A DNA stretch of 64,000 nt from Pseudonocardia humida (GTDB lineage Bacteria; Actinomycetota; Actinomycetes; Mycobacteriales; Pseudonocardiaceae): positions 1 to 64,000 of the forward strand of contig NZ_JAGSOV010000059.1 of NCBI RefSeq assembly GCF_023898865.1, in the 5' to 3' direction. The position numbers were made by a program, and so were the translations under genes. The notes under the pieces were generated by a model. That model did no database searches, was not told the DNA's origin, and saw only the letters and a list, made by a program, of their open reading frames with translations. Of this stretch, positions 24,888 to 36,528 are shown one piece after another (position 1 is the stretch's first letter; each line of letters begins with the position of its first letter).

Positions 24888-26240
24888 GTGAACGCACCGG
24901 TGGACGACCTGCTGATCGTCGGCGCGCGCCCGTACGGCGAGGACCCGGTGGACCTGCTGGTCCGCGGCGGCGTCGTGGCCGAGATGGGCGCCGGTCTCGC
25001 CGAGCGCCACGACCGCGACGGCGGGCCGGGGGGCGGCCCGCGCCGGCTGGAGGCCGACGGGCTGGTGCTGCTGCCCGGCTTCGTCGACCTGCACACCCAC
25101 CTGCGCGAGCCGGGGGGCGAGGAGTCCGAGACCATCGAGACCGGCTCGGCCGCCGCCGCGCTGGGCGGCTACACCGCCGTCTTCGCGATGCCGAACACCG
25201 ACCCGGTCGCCGACTCGGCCGTCGTCGTCGAGTACGTGCGCCGTCGCGGCGAGGAGGTCGGCCTGGTCGACGTGCACCCGGTCGGCGCGGTCACCGTCGG
25301 CCTGGAGGGCGCGAAGCTGGCCGAGCTGGGCACCATGGCCCGCTCCGCGGCCCGGGTGCGGCTGTTCAGCGACGACGGCCGCTGCGTGAACGACCCGCTG
25401 GTCATGCGCCGGGCGCTGGAGTACGCCTCGGCGCTGGGCGTGGTGATCGCCCAGCACGCCGAGGACCACCGGCTCACCGCGGGCGCGCAGGCGCACGACG
25501 GCGTCGTCGCCTCCCGGCTGGGGCTGGCCGGCTGGCCGGCCACCGCCGAGGAGACGGTGGTGGCCCGCGACTGCGCGCTGGCCCGCGAGGCCGGCGCCGC
25601 GCTGCACGTGTGCCACGTCTCGTCGGCGCGCACCCTGGCCGTGCTGCGCGCGGCCAAGGCCGACGGGGTGCGGGTGAGCGCCGAGGTCACCCCGCACCAC
25701 CTGCTGCTCACCGACGCCGCGCTGACCGCCTACGACCCGGTGCACAAGGTCAACCCGCCGCTGCGCACCGCGGAGGACACCGCGGCGCTGCGCGCGGCGC
25801 TGGTCGACGGCACGATCGACGTCGTCGCGACCGACCACGCGCCGCACGCCGCCCAGTACAAGGACACCGAGTGGGCCGCGGCCCGGCCGGGGATGCTGGG
25901 CCTGCAGACGGCGCTGTCGATCGTGGTGCACGCGCTGGTCGAGCCGGGCCTGCTGGACTGGCGGGGCGTGGCCCGGGTGCTCTCCGAGCGCCCGGCGGCC
26001 ATCGGCGGGCTGCCCGACCACGGCAGGCCCATCGCGGTCGGGGAACCGGCCACCTTCGCGCTGGTCGACCCGGACGGGGTCTGGACGGTGCGCGGGGCAA
26101 CGCTGGCGAGCCGGTCGGCGAACACTCCATACGAGGGCATGCGGCTGCCGGCGACGGTGGCCGCGACCGTGCTGCGCGGCCGCATCACCGCGCGGGACGG
26201 CAGGGTGGCCCACCACGACGACGGACGGGGGACCCCATGA
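24888..26240 (+). CDS. pyrC: Dihydroorotase
   Basis: Zinc amidohydrolase that closes carbamoyl-aspartate to dihydroorotate. About 450 residues. Metal ligands are visible in DLHTHLREPGGEESETIETG (HxH, about 67), QHAEDHRL, HVCHVSSARTLAVL and ATDHAPHA (about 314). Start choice: GTG 24888 has AAGGAG upstream and gives a family-length protein; GTG 24852, overlapping the pyrB stop, would add 12 residues and cannot be excluded. The 3' end overlaps carA (ATGA). Confidence 0.95.
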   Translation: MNAPVDDLLIVGARPYGEDPVDLLVRGGVVAEMGAGLAERHDRDGGPGGGPRRLEADGLVLLPGFVDLHTHLREPGGEESETIETGSAAAALGGYTAVFAMPNTDPVADSAVVVEYVRRRGEEVGLVDVHPVGAVTVGLEGAKLAELGTMARSAARVRLFSDDGRCVNDPLVMRRALEYASALGVVIAQHAEDHRLTAGAQAHDGVVASRLGLAGWPATAEETVVARDCALAREAGAALHVCHVSSARTLAVLRAAKADGVRVSAEVTPHHLLLTDAALTAYDPVHKVNPPLRTAEDTAALRAALVDGTIDVVATDHAPHAAQYKDTEWAAARPGMLGLQTALSIVVHALVEPGLLDWRGVARVLSERPAAIGGLPDHGRPIAVGEPATFALVDPDGVWTVRGATLASRSANTPYEGMRLPATVAATVLRGRITARDGRVAHHDDGRGTP

Positions 26241-27927
26241 GCGGCACGACCGCCCTTCTGGTGCTCGAGGACGGGCGGATCTTCCGCGGCGAGGTGTTCG
26301 GGGCCGCGGGGACGGGCCTGGGGGAGGCGGTCTTCGCCACCGGGATGTCCGGCTACCAGGAGACCCTCACCGACCCCTCGTACCACCGCCAGATCGTGGT
26401 GCAGACCGCGCCGCAGATCGGCAACACCGGCTGGAACGACGAGGACGACGAGTCCGCGCGGATCCAGGTGGCCGGCTACGTGGTGCGCGACCCGTCGCGG
26501 ATCGCGTCGAACTGGCGCTCGCGCCGCTCCCTCGGCGACGCGCTGCGCGAGCAGGGCGTCGTCGGGGTGGCCGGGATCGACACCCGCGCGCTGGTGCGCC
26601 ACCTGCGCGAGCGCGGGGCCATGCGGGCCGGTGTCTTCTCCGGCGACGCGCTGGCCGCGGACGACGAGCTCGTCGAGCGTGTGCGCGACTCCCCGCAGAT
26701 GGCCGGCTCCGACCTGTACGGCGCGGTGACCACCCGGGAGCCGTACGTCGTACAGGCCACCGTGGCCAAGCGGTTCACCGTGGCCGCGATCGACGTCGGC
26801 ATCAAGTCGAACACCCCGCGGATGCTGGCCGCGCGCGGGATCGAGACCCACGTGCTGCCCGCGGACACGACGATCGAGCAGATCGAGGAGCTCGGCGTGG
26901 ACGGCGTGTTCCTGTCCAACGGGCCGGGCGACCCGGCCACCGCCGACGGCCCGGTGGCGCTGACCCGGCAGGTGCTGGAGCGGCGCATCCCGCTGTTCGG
27001 GATCTGCTTCGGCAACCAGATCCTCGGGCGCGCACTGGGCCGGGGGACGTACAAGATGCGCTACGGGCACCGGGGCATCAACATCCCGGTCATCGAGCAC
27101 GAGACCGGGCGGGTGGCCATCACCTCGCAGAACCACGGCTTCGCGGTCGTCGGGGAGGCCGGGGAGCGGTTCGACACCCCGTTCGGTCCCGCCGTCATCA
27201 CCCACACCTGCTCCAACGACGGCACCGTGGAAGGCATGCGGGCGCTGGAGGTGCCCGCGTTCAGCGTGCAGTACCACCCGGAGGCGGCGGCCGGGCCGCA
27301 CGACGCCGCCGACCTGTTCGACCGCTTCGTGGACCTGATGGGCGAGGCGACCGGGCGCGGCCGCCACCGGCTGTACGACCCGCCGCCCGGCGTCGCCCCG
27401 CCCGCGGAGCCCGCCCCGGAGCCCGAGCAGTCGGTCGTCGAGCCCGCCGTCGCGCCGGACGTCGAGTCGCCCGTCGTGCCCGTCGCGCCGGGCACCGCGC
27501 CGGCCGTCGAGCCCGACGTCGCCGACGCCCCGTGGGTCGAGCCCCTGGCGCCGCGGGTCCCCGGGCCCGCCGCGGCCCCGGTGCCCGAGGTCGTCGCGCC
27601 GCCGGTGCCCGAGCCCGGCGCGCCGGTGCCCGACGCCGTGGACCAGCCGCCGATGCCCGCGGACCCCGCCTCTCTCGCCGCGCCGCTCCCAGCGCCCATG
27701 CAAGCGCCCATGCAAGCGCCCATTCCCGCGCCCCTTCCGGCGCCCCTGTCCGACGAACCCACCCGGCCCATCCCGCTGGACACGGTGCGGCTCGCCGCGC
27801 AGAACGCCACCCCCGACCCGGCCGTCGGCGACGACGCCCCCTCGGACGGCGACTGGTTCGCCACCAGGTCCGAGGACGACCCGCCGGAGGGCGAACGCCC
27901 CGGCCCGACGGACGGGGGGCCGCGCTG

Positions 27928-27928
<1 letters not shown>
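26237..27928 (+). CDS. carA: Carbamoyl-phosphate synthase small subunit with Pro-rich C-terminal extension
   Basis: Glutamine amidotransferase chain that feeds ammonia to CarB. Residues 1 to about 380 are a complete CarA: TGMSGYQETLTDPSYHRQ, IDTRALVRHLRERGAMRAG, the class I amidotransferase nucleophile FGICFGNQILGRALG (Cys about 257) and the His/Glu pair in SVQYHPEAAAGPHD (about 346). The remaining about 180 residues are a low-complexity tail of Pro, Ala, Val and acidic residues with PAPMQAPMQAPIPAPLPAPL-like repeats; the family norm is about 380 residues in total. The tail is likely disordered. The stop overlaps carB (TGATG). Confidence 0.95.
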
Positions 27929-31238
<3,310 letters not shown>

Positions 31239-31242
<4 letters not shown>

Positions 31243-32090
31243 GCGCAGGGAAGCCCACCACGGCGGCCGCGGCGGACTTCGGGACGCGGTTGGTCGCCGC
31301 GGTGGCCGCGCACGGCCCGCTGTGCGCGGGCATCGACCCGCACCCCTCGCTGCTGGCCGAGTGGGGGCTGACCGACGACCCCGACGGGCTCGACCGCTTC
31401 GTCGCGGCCTGCGTCGAGGCGCTGGCCGGGCACGTGGCGGTGGTCAAGCCGCAGTCGGCGTTCTTCGAGCGGCACGGCTCGCGGGGGATCGCGGTGCTGG
31501 AGCGGCTGCTGGCCGGCTTCGCCGGGTCGGGCACGCTGACCCTGCTGGACGTGAAGCGCGGCGACATCGGCTCGACCATGGACGGCTACGCCGACGCCTA
31601 CCTGGCCGTGGGTGCCCCGTTGGGCGCCGACGCGGTCACGCTGTCGCCCTACCTCGGCTTCGGCTCCCTGGAGCCGGCGCTGGCCGCGGCGGCCGACGCG
31701 GGGCGCGGGGTGTTCGTGCTGGCGCGCACGTCCAACCCGGAGGGCGGTGAGGTCCAGCGGGCCGCGGTCGCGGGGCGCAGCGTCGCCCAGGGCGTGGTGG
31801 ACGCCGCGGCCGAGCGCAACGCCGGGGCCGACCCGCTCGGCGCGGTCGGCGTCGTGATCGGCGCGACCCACGACCACGGGCTCGACCTCTCCCGGCTGCA
31901 CGGGCCCGTGCTGGCGCCGGGCGTCGGCGCGCAGGGCGCGGGCCCGGCCGAGATCGCCGCGCGGTTCTGCGGCCTGGACGGGCTGGTCATCCCGGCGGCG
32001 GCGCGCTCCGTGCTGGCCGCGGGCCCCGACCCGGCCGCCGTGCGGGCGGCCGCGCACGCCCTGCGCGACGACCTGGCCACCACGGTCTGA
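31239..32090 (+). CDS. pyrF: Orotidine 5'-phosphate decarboxylase (type 2)
   Basis: Last step of UMP synthesis. About 283 residues of the longer actinobacterial type 2 family. Motifs are LCAGIDPHPSLLAEWGL, VAVVKPQSAFFERHGSRGI, the catalytic LLDVKRGDIGSTMDGYADAY and LAPGVGAQGAGPAEIAARF. GTG overlaps the carB stop. It closes the operon; pyrD is absent from this cluster. Confidence 0.96.
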
Positions 32091-32533
32091 CCGGGCGCCC
32101 GGCGCCGCGGGTGAGGCGCAACTCACCGCAGGTGAGCGTCGGATCGCCGACGCGGCCGTCCGCTCGACGACCGCCGAGTCGGCGCGTCGGTGTCGCGGTG
32201 GCGCCATCGGCGGTCCCGGCGGGCACCGGCGGAGCCGCGCCGCGGCCGCGGGGAGATCGACTTTTCGTCCGTTCTGCCGGTTTCCGCCGGGCGCGTCGTG
32301 CCCGGAGCGGTCCCCGCCGTGCGCTGAGCGGGCGGTTCGAACGACCTGCCGAAGTGGATGGCGTGGTATTTCACACTCGCGAGTGCACCCCGCGGACGTT
32401 CCCACTGGTTGCACCCCCGTTCACGTCCCCGAACGGGGCGTGAGTACGTTCGATGAAGCCGAGCGGCTGGTCCGCGAGGTGATATGACGCGCCCTGGATC
32501 TCAGGCCGCACGAACCGAAAGACGGAGGAGACC
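32091..32533. promoter_or_regulatory. 443-bp intergenic region upstream of mihF with several dyads
   Basis: No gene is supported here. It holds a 12-bp perfect palindrome, CCGGGCGCCCGG (32091-32102), right after the pyrF stop. Competing hairpins GTGAG/CTCAC/GTGAG lie at 32111-32136. A second perfect palindrome, CACTCGCGAGTG, is at 32374-32385, and a stem CCCCGTTC/GAACGGGG at 32415-32438. The first two probably act as terminators. The last two lie in the mihF control region, where GATATGAC near 32480 may be the -10 box. Confidence 0.5.
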
Positions 32534-32848
32534 GTGGCCCTTCCCCAGCTGACTGAGGAACAGCGTGCTGCCGCATTGGAGAAGGCGGCTGCGGCGCGCC
32601 GTGCCCGGGCCGAGCTGAAGGACAGGCTCAAGCGCGGCGGCACCACGATCGGTGAGGTCCTCAAGCAGTCCGACACCGACGAGGTGCTGGGCAAGATGAA
32701 GGTGTCGGCGCTGCTGGAGGCGATGCCCGGGGTCGGCAAGGTCCGCGCCGCGCAGATCATGGAGCGGCTCGAGATCGCCCCGTCCCGTCGCCTGCGCGGG
32801 CTGGGCGACCGGCAGCGCAAGGCGCTGCTGGCCGACTTCGAGTCCTGA
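32534..32848 (+). CDS. mihF: Integration host factor, actinobacterial type
   Basis: 104 residues. A basic helical N-terminus (EQRAAALEKAAAARRARAE) precedes a helix-two-turn-helix domain with SALLEAMPGVGKVRAAQIME, as in mycobacterial mIHF and Streptomyces sIHF. It binds and bends DNA without strict sequence specificity and supports nucleoid structure and site-specific recombination; mIHF was first found as a factor for phage L5 integration. GTG 32534 has GGAGGAG upstream. The order mihF-gmk-rpoZ is conserved. Confidence 0.96.
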   Translation: MALPQLTEEQRAAALEKAAAARRARAELKDRLKRGGTTIGEVLKQSDTDEVLGKMKVSALLEAMPGVGKVRAAQIMERLEIAPSRRLRGLGDRQRKALLADFES

Positions 32849-32858
32849 GAGCGCAACC

Positions 32859-33485
32859 GTGGTGAACGGCGTCGGTAGGGGTCGGCTGGTCGTGCTGGCC
32901 GGCCCCTCCGGCGTCGGTAAGTCCAGCATCGTCGCCGAGCTGCGCTCCCGCCTCCCGGAACTGTTCTTCAGCGTCTCGGCGACCACGCGCGACCCCCGTC
33001 GCGGCGAAGTCGATGGCCGCGATTACCACTTCGTCGGCCCCGACGGGTTCGACCGCCTCATCGAGCAGGGCGCCCTGCTGGAGTGGGCCGAGATCCACGG
33101 CGGCCTGCAGCGCTCCGGCACCCCGCGCGAGCCGGTGGAGCGGGCGCTGGCCGAGGGCCGTCCGGTGCTCGTGGAGGTCGACCTCAACGGGGCCCGGGCC
33201 ATCCGGGAGACCGTGCCCGAGGCGGTCACGGTCTTCGTCGAACCGCCGTCCGTCGCCGAGCTCGAGCGTCGCCTGCGCGGGCGCGGCACCGAGTCCGAGG
33301 AGCAGTACCGGCGTCGGCTGCGCACGGCCACCGAGGAGCTGGCCGCCCGTGACGAGTTCGACGTGGCGCTGGTGAACGACGACGTGCGGGCGGTCGCCGC
33401 GGCGTTGGTAGAGTTGTTGGTCGGACCAGGCGATGCCATTCAGGCGCCGGCCGTCCGCACGTCCTCCCAGGAGTCTTCTTCGTGA
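32859..33485 (+). CDS. gmk: Guanylate kinase
   Basis: Converts GMP to GDP. 208 residues with P-loop LAGPSGVGKSSIVAEL, the GMP-binding FSVSATTRDPRRGEVDGRDY, FVGPDGFDRLIEQGALLEWA, and the lid RLRGRGTESEEQYRRRL. The last about 20 residues are a variable tail. It overlaps rpoZ by 4 bp (GTGA). Confidence 0.97.
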   Translation: MVNGVGRGRLVVLAGPSGVGKSSIVAELRSRLPELFFSVSATTRDPRRGEVDGRDYHFVGPDGFDRLIEQGALLEWAEIHGGLQRSGTPREPVERALAEGRPVLVEVDLNGARAIRETVPEAVTVFVEPPSVAELERRLRGRGTESEEQYRRRLRTATEELAARDEFDVALVNDDVRAVAAALVELLVGPGDAIQAPAVRTSSQESSS

Positions 33486-33763
33486 GCATGCCGCTGACCG
33501 GTCCCGTCGCAGGTGCCGTCCCCGAGGGCATCACCAACCCGCCGATCGACGACCTGCTCGGCCAGGTCAGCTCGAAGTACGCGCTGGTGATCTACGCCGC
33601 CAAGCGGGCCCGCCAGATCAACGACTACTACTCCCAGCTCGGCGAGGGCCTGCTGGAGTACGTCGGCCCGCTCGTCGAGCCGGGCCCGCGCGAGAAGCCG
33701 CTGTCGATCGCCATGCGCGAGATCCAGGCCGGCCTGCTCGAGCACACCGAGGGCGAGCAGTAA
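33482..33763 (+). CDS. rpoZ: DNA-directed RNA polymerase subunit omega
   Basis: 93 residues. It contains GITNPPIDDLLGQVSSKYAL, the AAKRARQINDYYSQL helix that wraps the beta' C-terminus, and LSIAMREIQAGLLEHTEGE. Omega helps assemble RNA polymerase. GTG 33482 has AGGAG at 33469-33473 with good spacing; ATG 33488 is an alternative two codons in. Confidence 0.97.
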   Translation: MSMPLTGPVAGAVPEGITNPPIDDLLGQVSSKYALVIYAAKRARQINDYYSQLGEGLLEYVGPLVEPGPREKPLSIAMREIQAGLLEHTEGEQ

Positions 33764-33803
33764 CCCCCCGATCGCCGCAGATCCTCCGATCGCGGAGCCC
33801 CAG

Positions 33804-35039
33804 GTGAACGACCCCGACCGCCGGCCGAACGTCCTGCTGGGCGTGGCCGGCGGCATCGCCGCGTACAAGAGCGCCGAACTGCTGCGCCGGTTCACCGAGA
33901 CGGGCCACTCGGTCCGGGTGCTGCCCACGGCCGCGGCGCTGGAGTTCGTCGGCGCCGCGACCTTCGAGGCGCTGTCGGGCCGACCGGTCGCCACCGGTGT
34001 CTTCGCCGACGTCCCGTCGGTGCAGCACGTGCGCCTGGGGCAGCAGGCCGACCTGGTCGTCGTGGCCCCGGCCACCGCCGACCTCATGGCGCGCGCCGCG
34101 CACGGGCGCGCCGACGACCTGCTCACCGCCTCGCTGCTGACCGCCCGCTGCCCGGTGCTGTTCGCCCCGGCCATGCACACCGAGATGTGGGAGCACCCGG
34201 CCACCCGCGACAACGTGGCCCTGCTGCGCTCGCGCGGGGTCGTGGTGCTGGAGCCGGCGTCGGGCCGGCTGACCGGCAAGGACACCGGCCCGGGGCGGCT
34301 GCCCGACCCGGCCGAGATCGCCGAGCTGGCGCGGCTGCTGCTGGAGCGCCCCGACGCGCTGCCCCACGACCTGGCCGGGCGCCGCGTCGTGGTGTCCGCC
34401 GGCGGCACCCGCGAGGCCCTCGACCCGGTCCGCTACCTGGGCAACCGCTCGTCCGGTCGGCAGGGCTACGCGCTGGCCCGGGTCGCCGCCCAGCGCGGCG
34501 CGCGGGTCACGCTCGTGGCCGCGCACACGGCCGACCTGGGTGACCCGGCGTCGGTCGAGGTGGTCCGGGTCGGGTCGGCGCTGCAGCTGCGGGACGCCAT
34601 GCGCGACGCCGTGCGGGGCGCCGACGCCGTGGTGATGGCGGCCGCGGTGGCCGACTTCCGGCCCGTGGCGCACGCCGCCAACAAGATCAAGAAGGGCGCG
34701 GCCGACCCGCCGCCGCTGGCCCTGACGACCAACCCCGACATCCTCGTCGAGCTGGTCGGCGCCCGCGAGCCCGGGCAGGTGGTGGTGGGGTTCGCCGCCG
34801 AGACCGGCGACGAGTCCGGCGACCCGCTGCACCACGGGCGGGCCAAGCTCGACCGCAAGGGCTGCGACCTGCTCGTGGTCAACGCCGTGGGCGACGGGCG
34901 GGCCTTCGAGGTCGCGGACAACGCGGGCTGGCTGCTCGCCGCCGACGGCGGCGAGACCGAGCTGCCCAGCGGCTCCAAGGCGCTGCTGGCCTCGCGCGTC
35001 TGGGACGCCGTCGCCGCCCGCCTGCGCCCCCGTGCCTGA
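33804..35039 (+). CDS. coaBC: Bifunctional phosphopantothenoylcysteine decarboxylase / phosphopantothenate--cysteine ligase
   Basis: Two successive steps of coenzyme A synthesis in one 411-residue protein. The CoaC flavoprotein half has VLLGVAGGIAAYKSAELLRR, VVVAPATADLMARAAHG and PAMHTEMWEHPAT. The CoaB half begins near residue 190 with RRVVVSAGGTREALDPVRYL, NRSSGRQGYALARVAAQRGA, AAAVADFRPV and the K-x-K-K motif NKIKKG. GTG start, 40 bp after rpoZ. Confidence 0.97.
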   Translation: MNDPDRRPNVLLGVAGGIAAYKSAELLRRFTETGHSVRVLPTAAALEFVGAATFEALSGRPVATGVFADVPSVQHVRLGQQADLVVVAPATADLMARAAHGRADDLLTASLLTARCPVLFAPAMHTEMWEHPATRDNVALLRSRGVVVLEPASGRLTGKDTGPGRLPDPAEIAELARLLLERPDALPHDLAGRRVVVSAGGTREALDPVRYLGNRSSGRQGYALARVAAQRGARVTLVAAHTADLGDPASVEVVRVGSALQLRDAMRDAVRGADAVVMAAAVADFRPVAHAANKIKKGAADPPPLALTTNPDILVELVGAREPGQVVVGFAAETGDESGDPLHHGRAKLDRKGCDLLVVNAVGDGRAFEVADNAGWLLAADGGETELPSGSKALLASRVWDAVAARLRPRA

Positions 35040-35167
35040 TCGGCGCGCCGGCAGCGACCGCGGCGACGAGGCCGATCGGGGCAGGGCTCGGCAGGCCCGT
35101 CCGGACCACCGGATGGGCTGAGCGCCTCGGGGCATCCCGTGGGACGGGTGATCAGCGCGAGGTCGAC

Positions 35168-35173
35168 TACCCT
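35168..35173 (+). promoter_or_regulatory. Candidate metK promoter -10 box
   Basis: TACCCT fits TANNNT and would give a leader of about 47 nt. No SAM-riboswitch consensus is visible in the 187-bp gap before metK. Confidence 0.45.
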
Positions 35174-35226
35174 CGCAGGCGAATCGATCCACGTCAGTGG
35201 TCGGAACGAGAGCGGACGGAGACGGC

Positions 35227-36426
35227 GTGAGCACAGGCCGGCGGTTGTTCACCAGCGAGTCGGTGACCGAAGGTCACCCGGACAAGATGTGCGACGCCAT
35301 CAGCGACACCATCCTCGACGCGCTGCTGGCCCAGGACCCGCGCAGCCGGGTGGCGGTGGAGACGATGGTCACCACGGGCCAGGTGCACGTCGCCGGCGAG
35401 GTCACGACGAGCGCCTACGCCGACATCCCCACCCTGGTGCGCGACAAGGTCCTGGAGATCGGATACGACTCCTCGGCCAAGGGCTTCGACGGCGCCTCCT
35501 GCGGGGTCAACGTGGCCATCGGGGCGCAGTCGGCCGACATCGCCCAGGGCGTCGACACGGCCTACGAGAGCCGCGTCGAGTCCAGCGAGGACGAGATCGC
35601 CCGCCAGGGCGCCGGCGACCAGGGCCTGATGTTCGGCTACGCGAACACCGACACCCCCGAGCTGCTGCCGCTGCCGATCGCGCTGGCCCACCGGTTGGCC
35701 CGGCGGCTGACCGAGGTGCGCAAGTCGGGTGTGCTGCCCTACCTGCGCCCGGACGGCAAGACCCAGGTCACCATCGAGTACGACGGCGACAAGGCGGTCC
35801 GGCTGGACACCGTCGTGGTCTCCAGCCAGCACGCCGCCGACATCGACCTGGACGGCCTGCTGGCCCCCGACATCCGCCAGCACGTGGTGGAGCCGGAGAC
35901 CGGTGCCCTCGGCCTGGACAGCTCCGACGTGCGGCTGCTGGTCAACCCGACCGGCCGGTTCGTCGTCGGCGGCCCGATGGGCGACGCCGGGCTGACCGGT
36001 CGCAAGATCATCGTCGACACCTACGGCGGGTTCGCCCGCCACGGCGGCGGCGCGTTCTCCGGCAAGGACCCGTCCAAGGTCGACCGGTCCGCGGCCTACG
36101 CGATGCGCTGGGTGGCCAAGAACGCGGTCGCCGCCGGCCTGGCCGAGCGGATCGAGGTGCAGGTCGCCTACGCGATCGGCAAGGCGGCCCCGGTCGGGCT
36201 GTTCATCGAGACCTTCGGCACCGAGCACGTCGACCCGGCGCGCATCGAGAGCGCCATCACCGAGGTGTTCGACCTGCGCCCGGCCGCGATCATCCGCGAC
36301 CTCGACCTGCTGCGCCCGATCTACGCCCAGACCGCGGCCTACGGGCACTTCGGTCGGGTCGACGTCGAGCTGCCCTGGGAGAGCACCGACCGCGCCGACG
36401 CGCTGAAGTCGGCCGCCGGCGCTTGA
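35227..36426 (+). CDS. metK: S-adenosylmethionine synthetase
   Basis: Forms SAM from methionine and ATP. About 399 residues starting MSTGRRLFTSESVTEGHPDK. The signatures GAGDQGLMFGYA and GGGAFSGKDPSKVDRSAAYA are intact, with metal-binding DKMCDAISDT near the N-terminus. GTG 35227 is chosen because GGACGGAGA precedes it and the product starts like other MetK proteins; an in-frame ATG at 35197 would add 10 residues. Confidence 0.98.
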   Translation: MSTGRRLFTSESVTEGHPDKMCDAISDTILDALLAQDPRSRVAVETMVTTGQVHVAGEVTTSAYADIPTLVRDKVLEIGYDSSAKGFDGASCGVNVAIGAQSADIAQGVDTAYESRVESSEDEIARQGAGDQGLMFGYANTDTPELLPLPIALAHRLARRLTEVRKSGVLPYLRPDGKTQVTIEYDGDKAVRLDTVVVSSQHAADIDLDGLLAPDIRQHVVEPETGALGLDSSDVRLLVNPTGRFVVGGPMGDAGLTGRKIIVDTYGGFARHGGGAFSGKDPSKVDRSAAYAMRWVAKNAVAAGLAERIEVQVAYAIGKAAPVGLFIETFGTEHVDPARIESAITEVFDLRPAAIIRDLDLLRPIYAQTAAYGHFGRVDVELPWESTDRADALKSAAGA

Positions 36427-36528
36427 GCGCCCGACCGGGTCCGCGGCCGCGACCGCGGGCCCGGTCGCGTCCGGGGCGACGGCGCCCCGGGGCGCGGGGC
36501 TGTCGGGGCCGGGCGCGAAGATGGCGCC

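Noticed and set aside
32330..32360. tRNA-like GGTTCGAAC segment
   Set aside because: No acceptor, D or anticodon arms can be drawn around it; the match to the T-loop is by chance.
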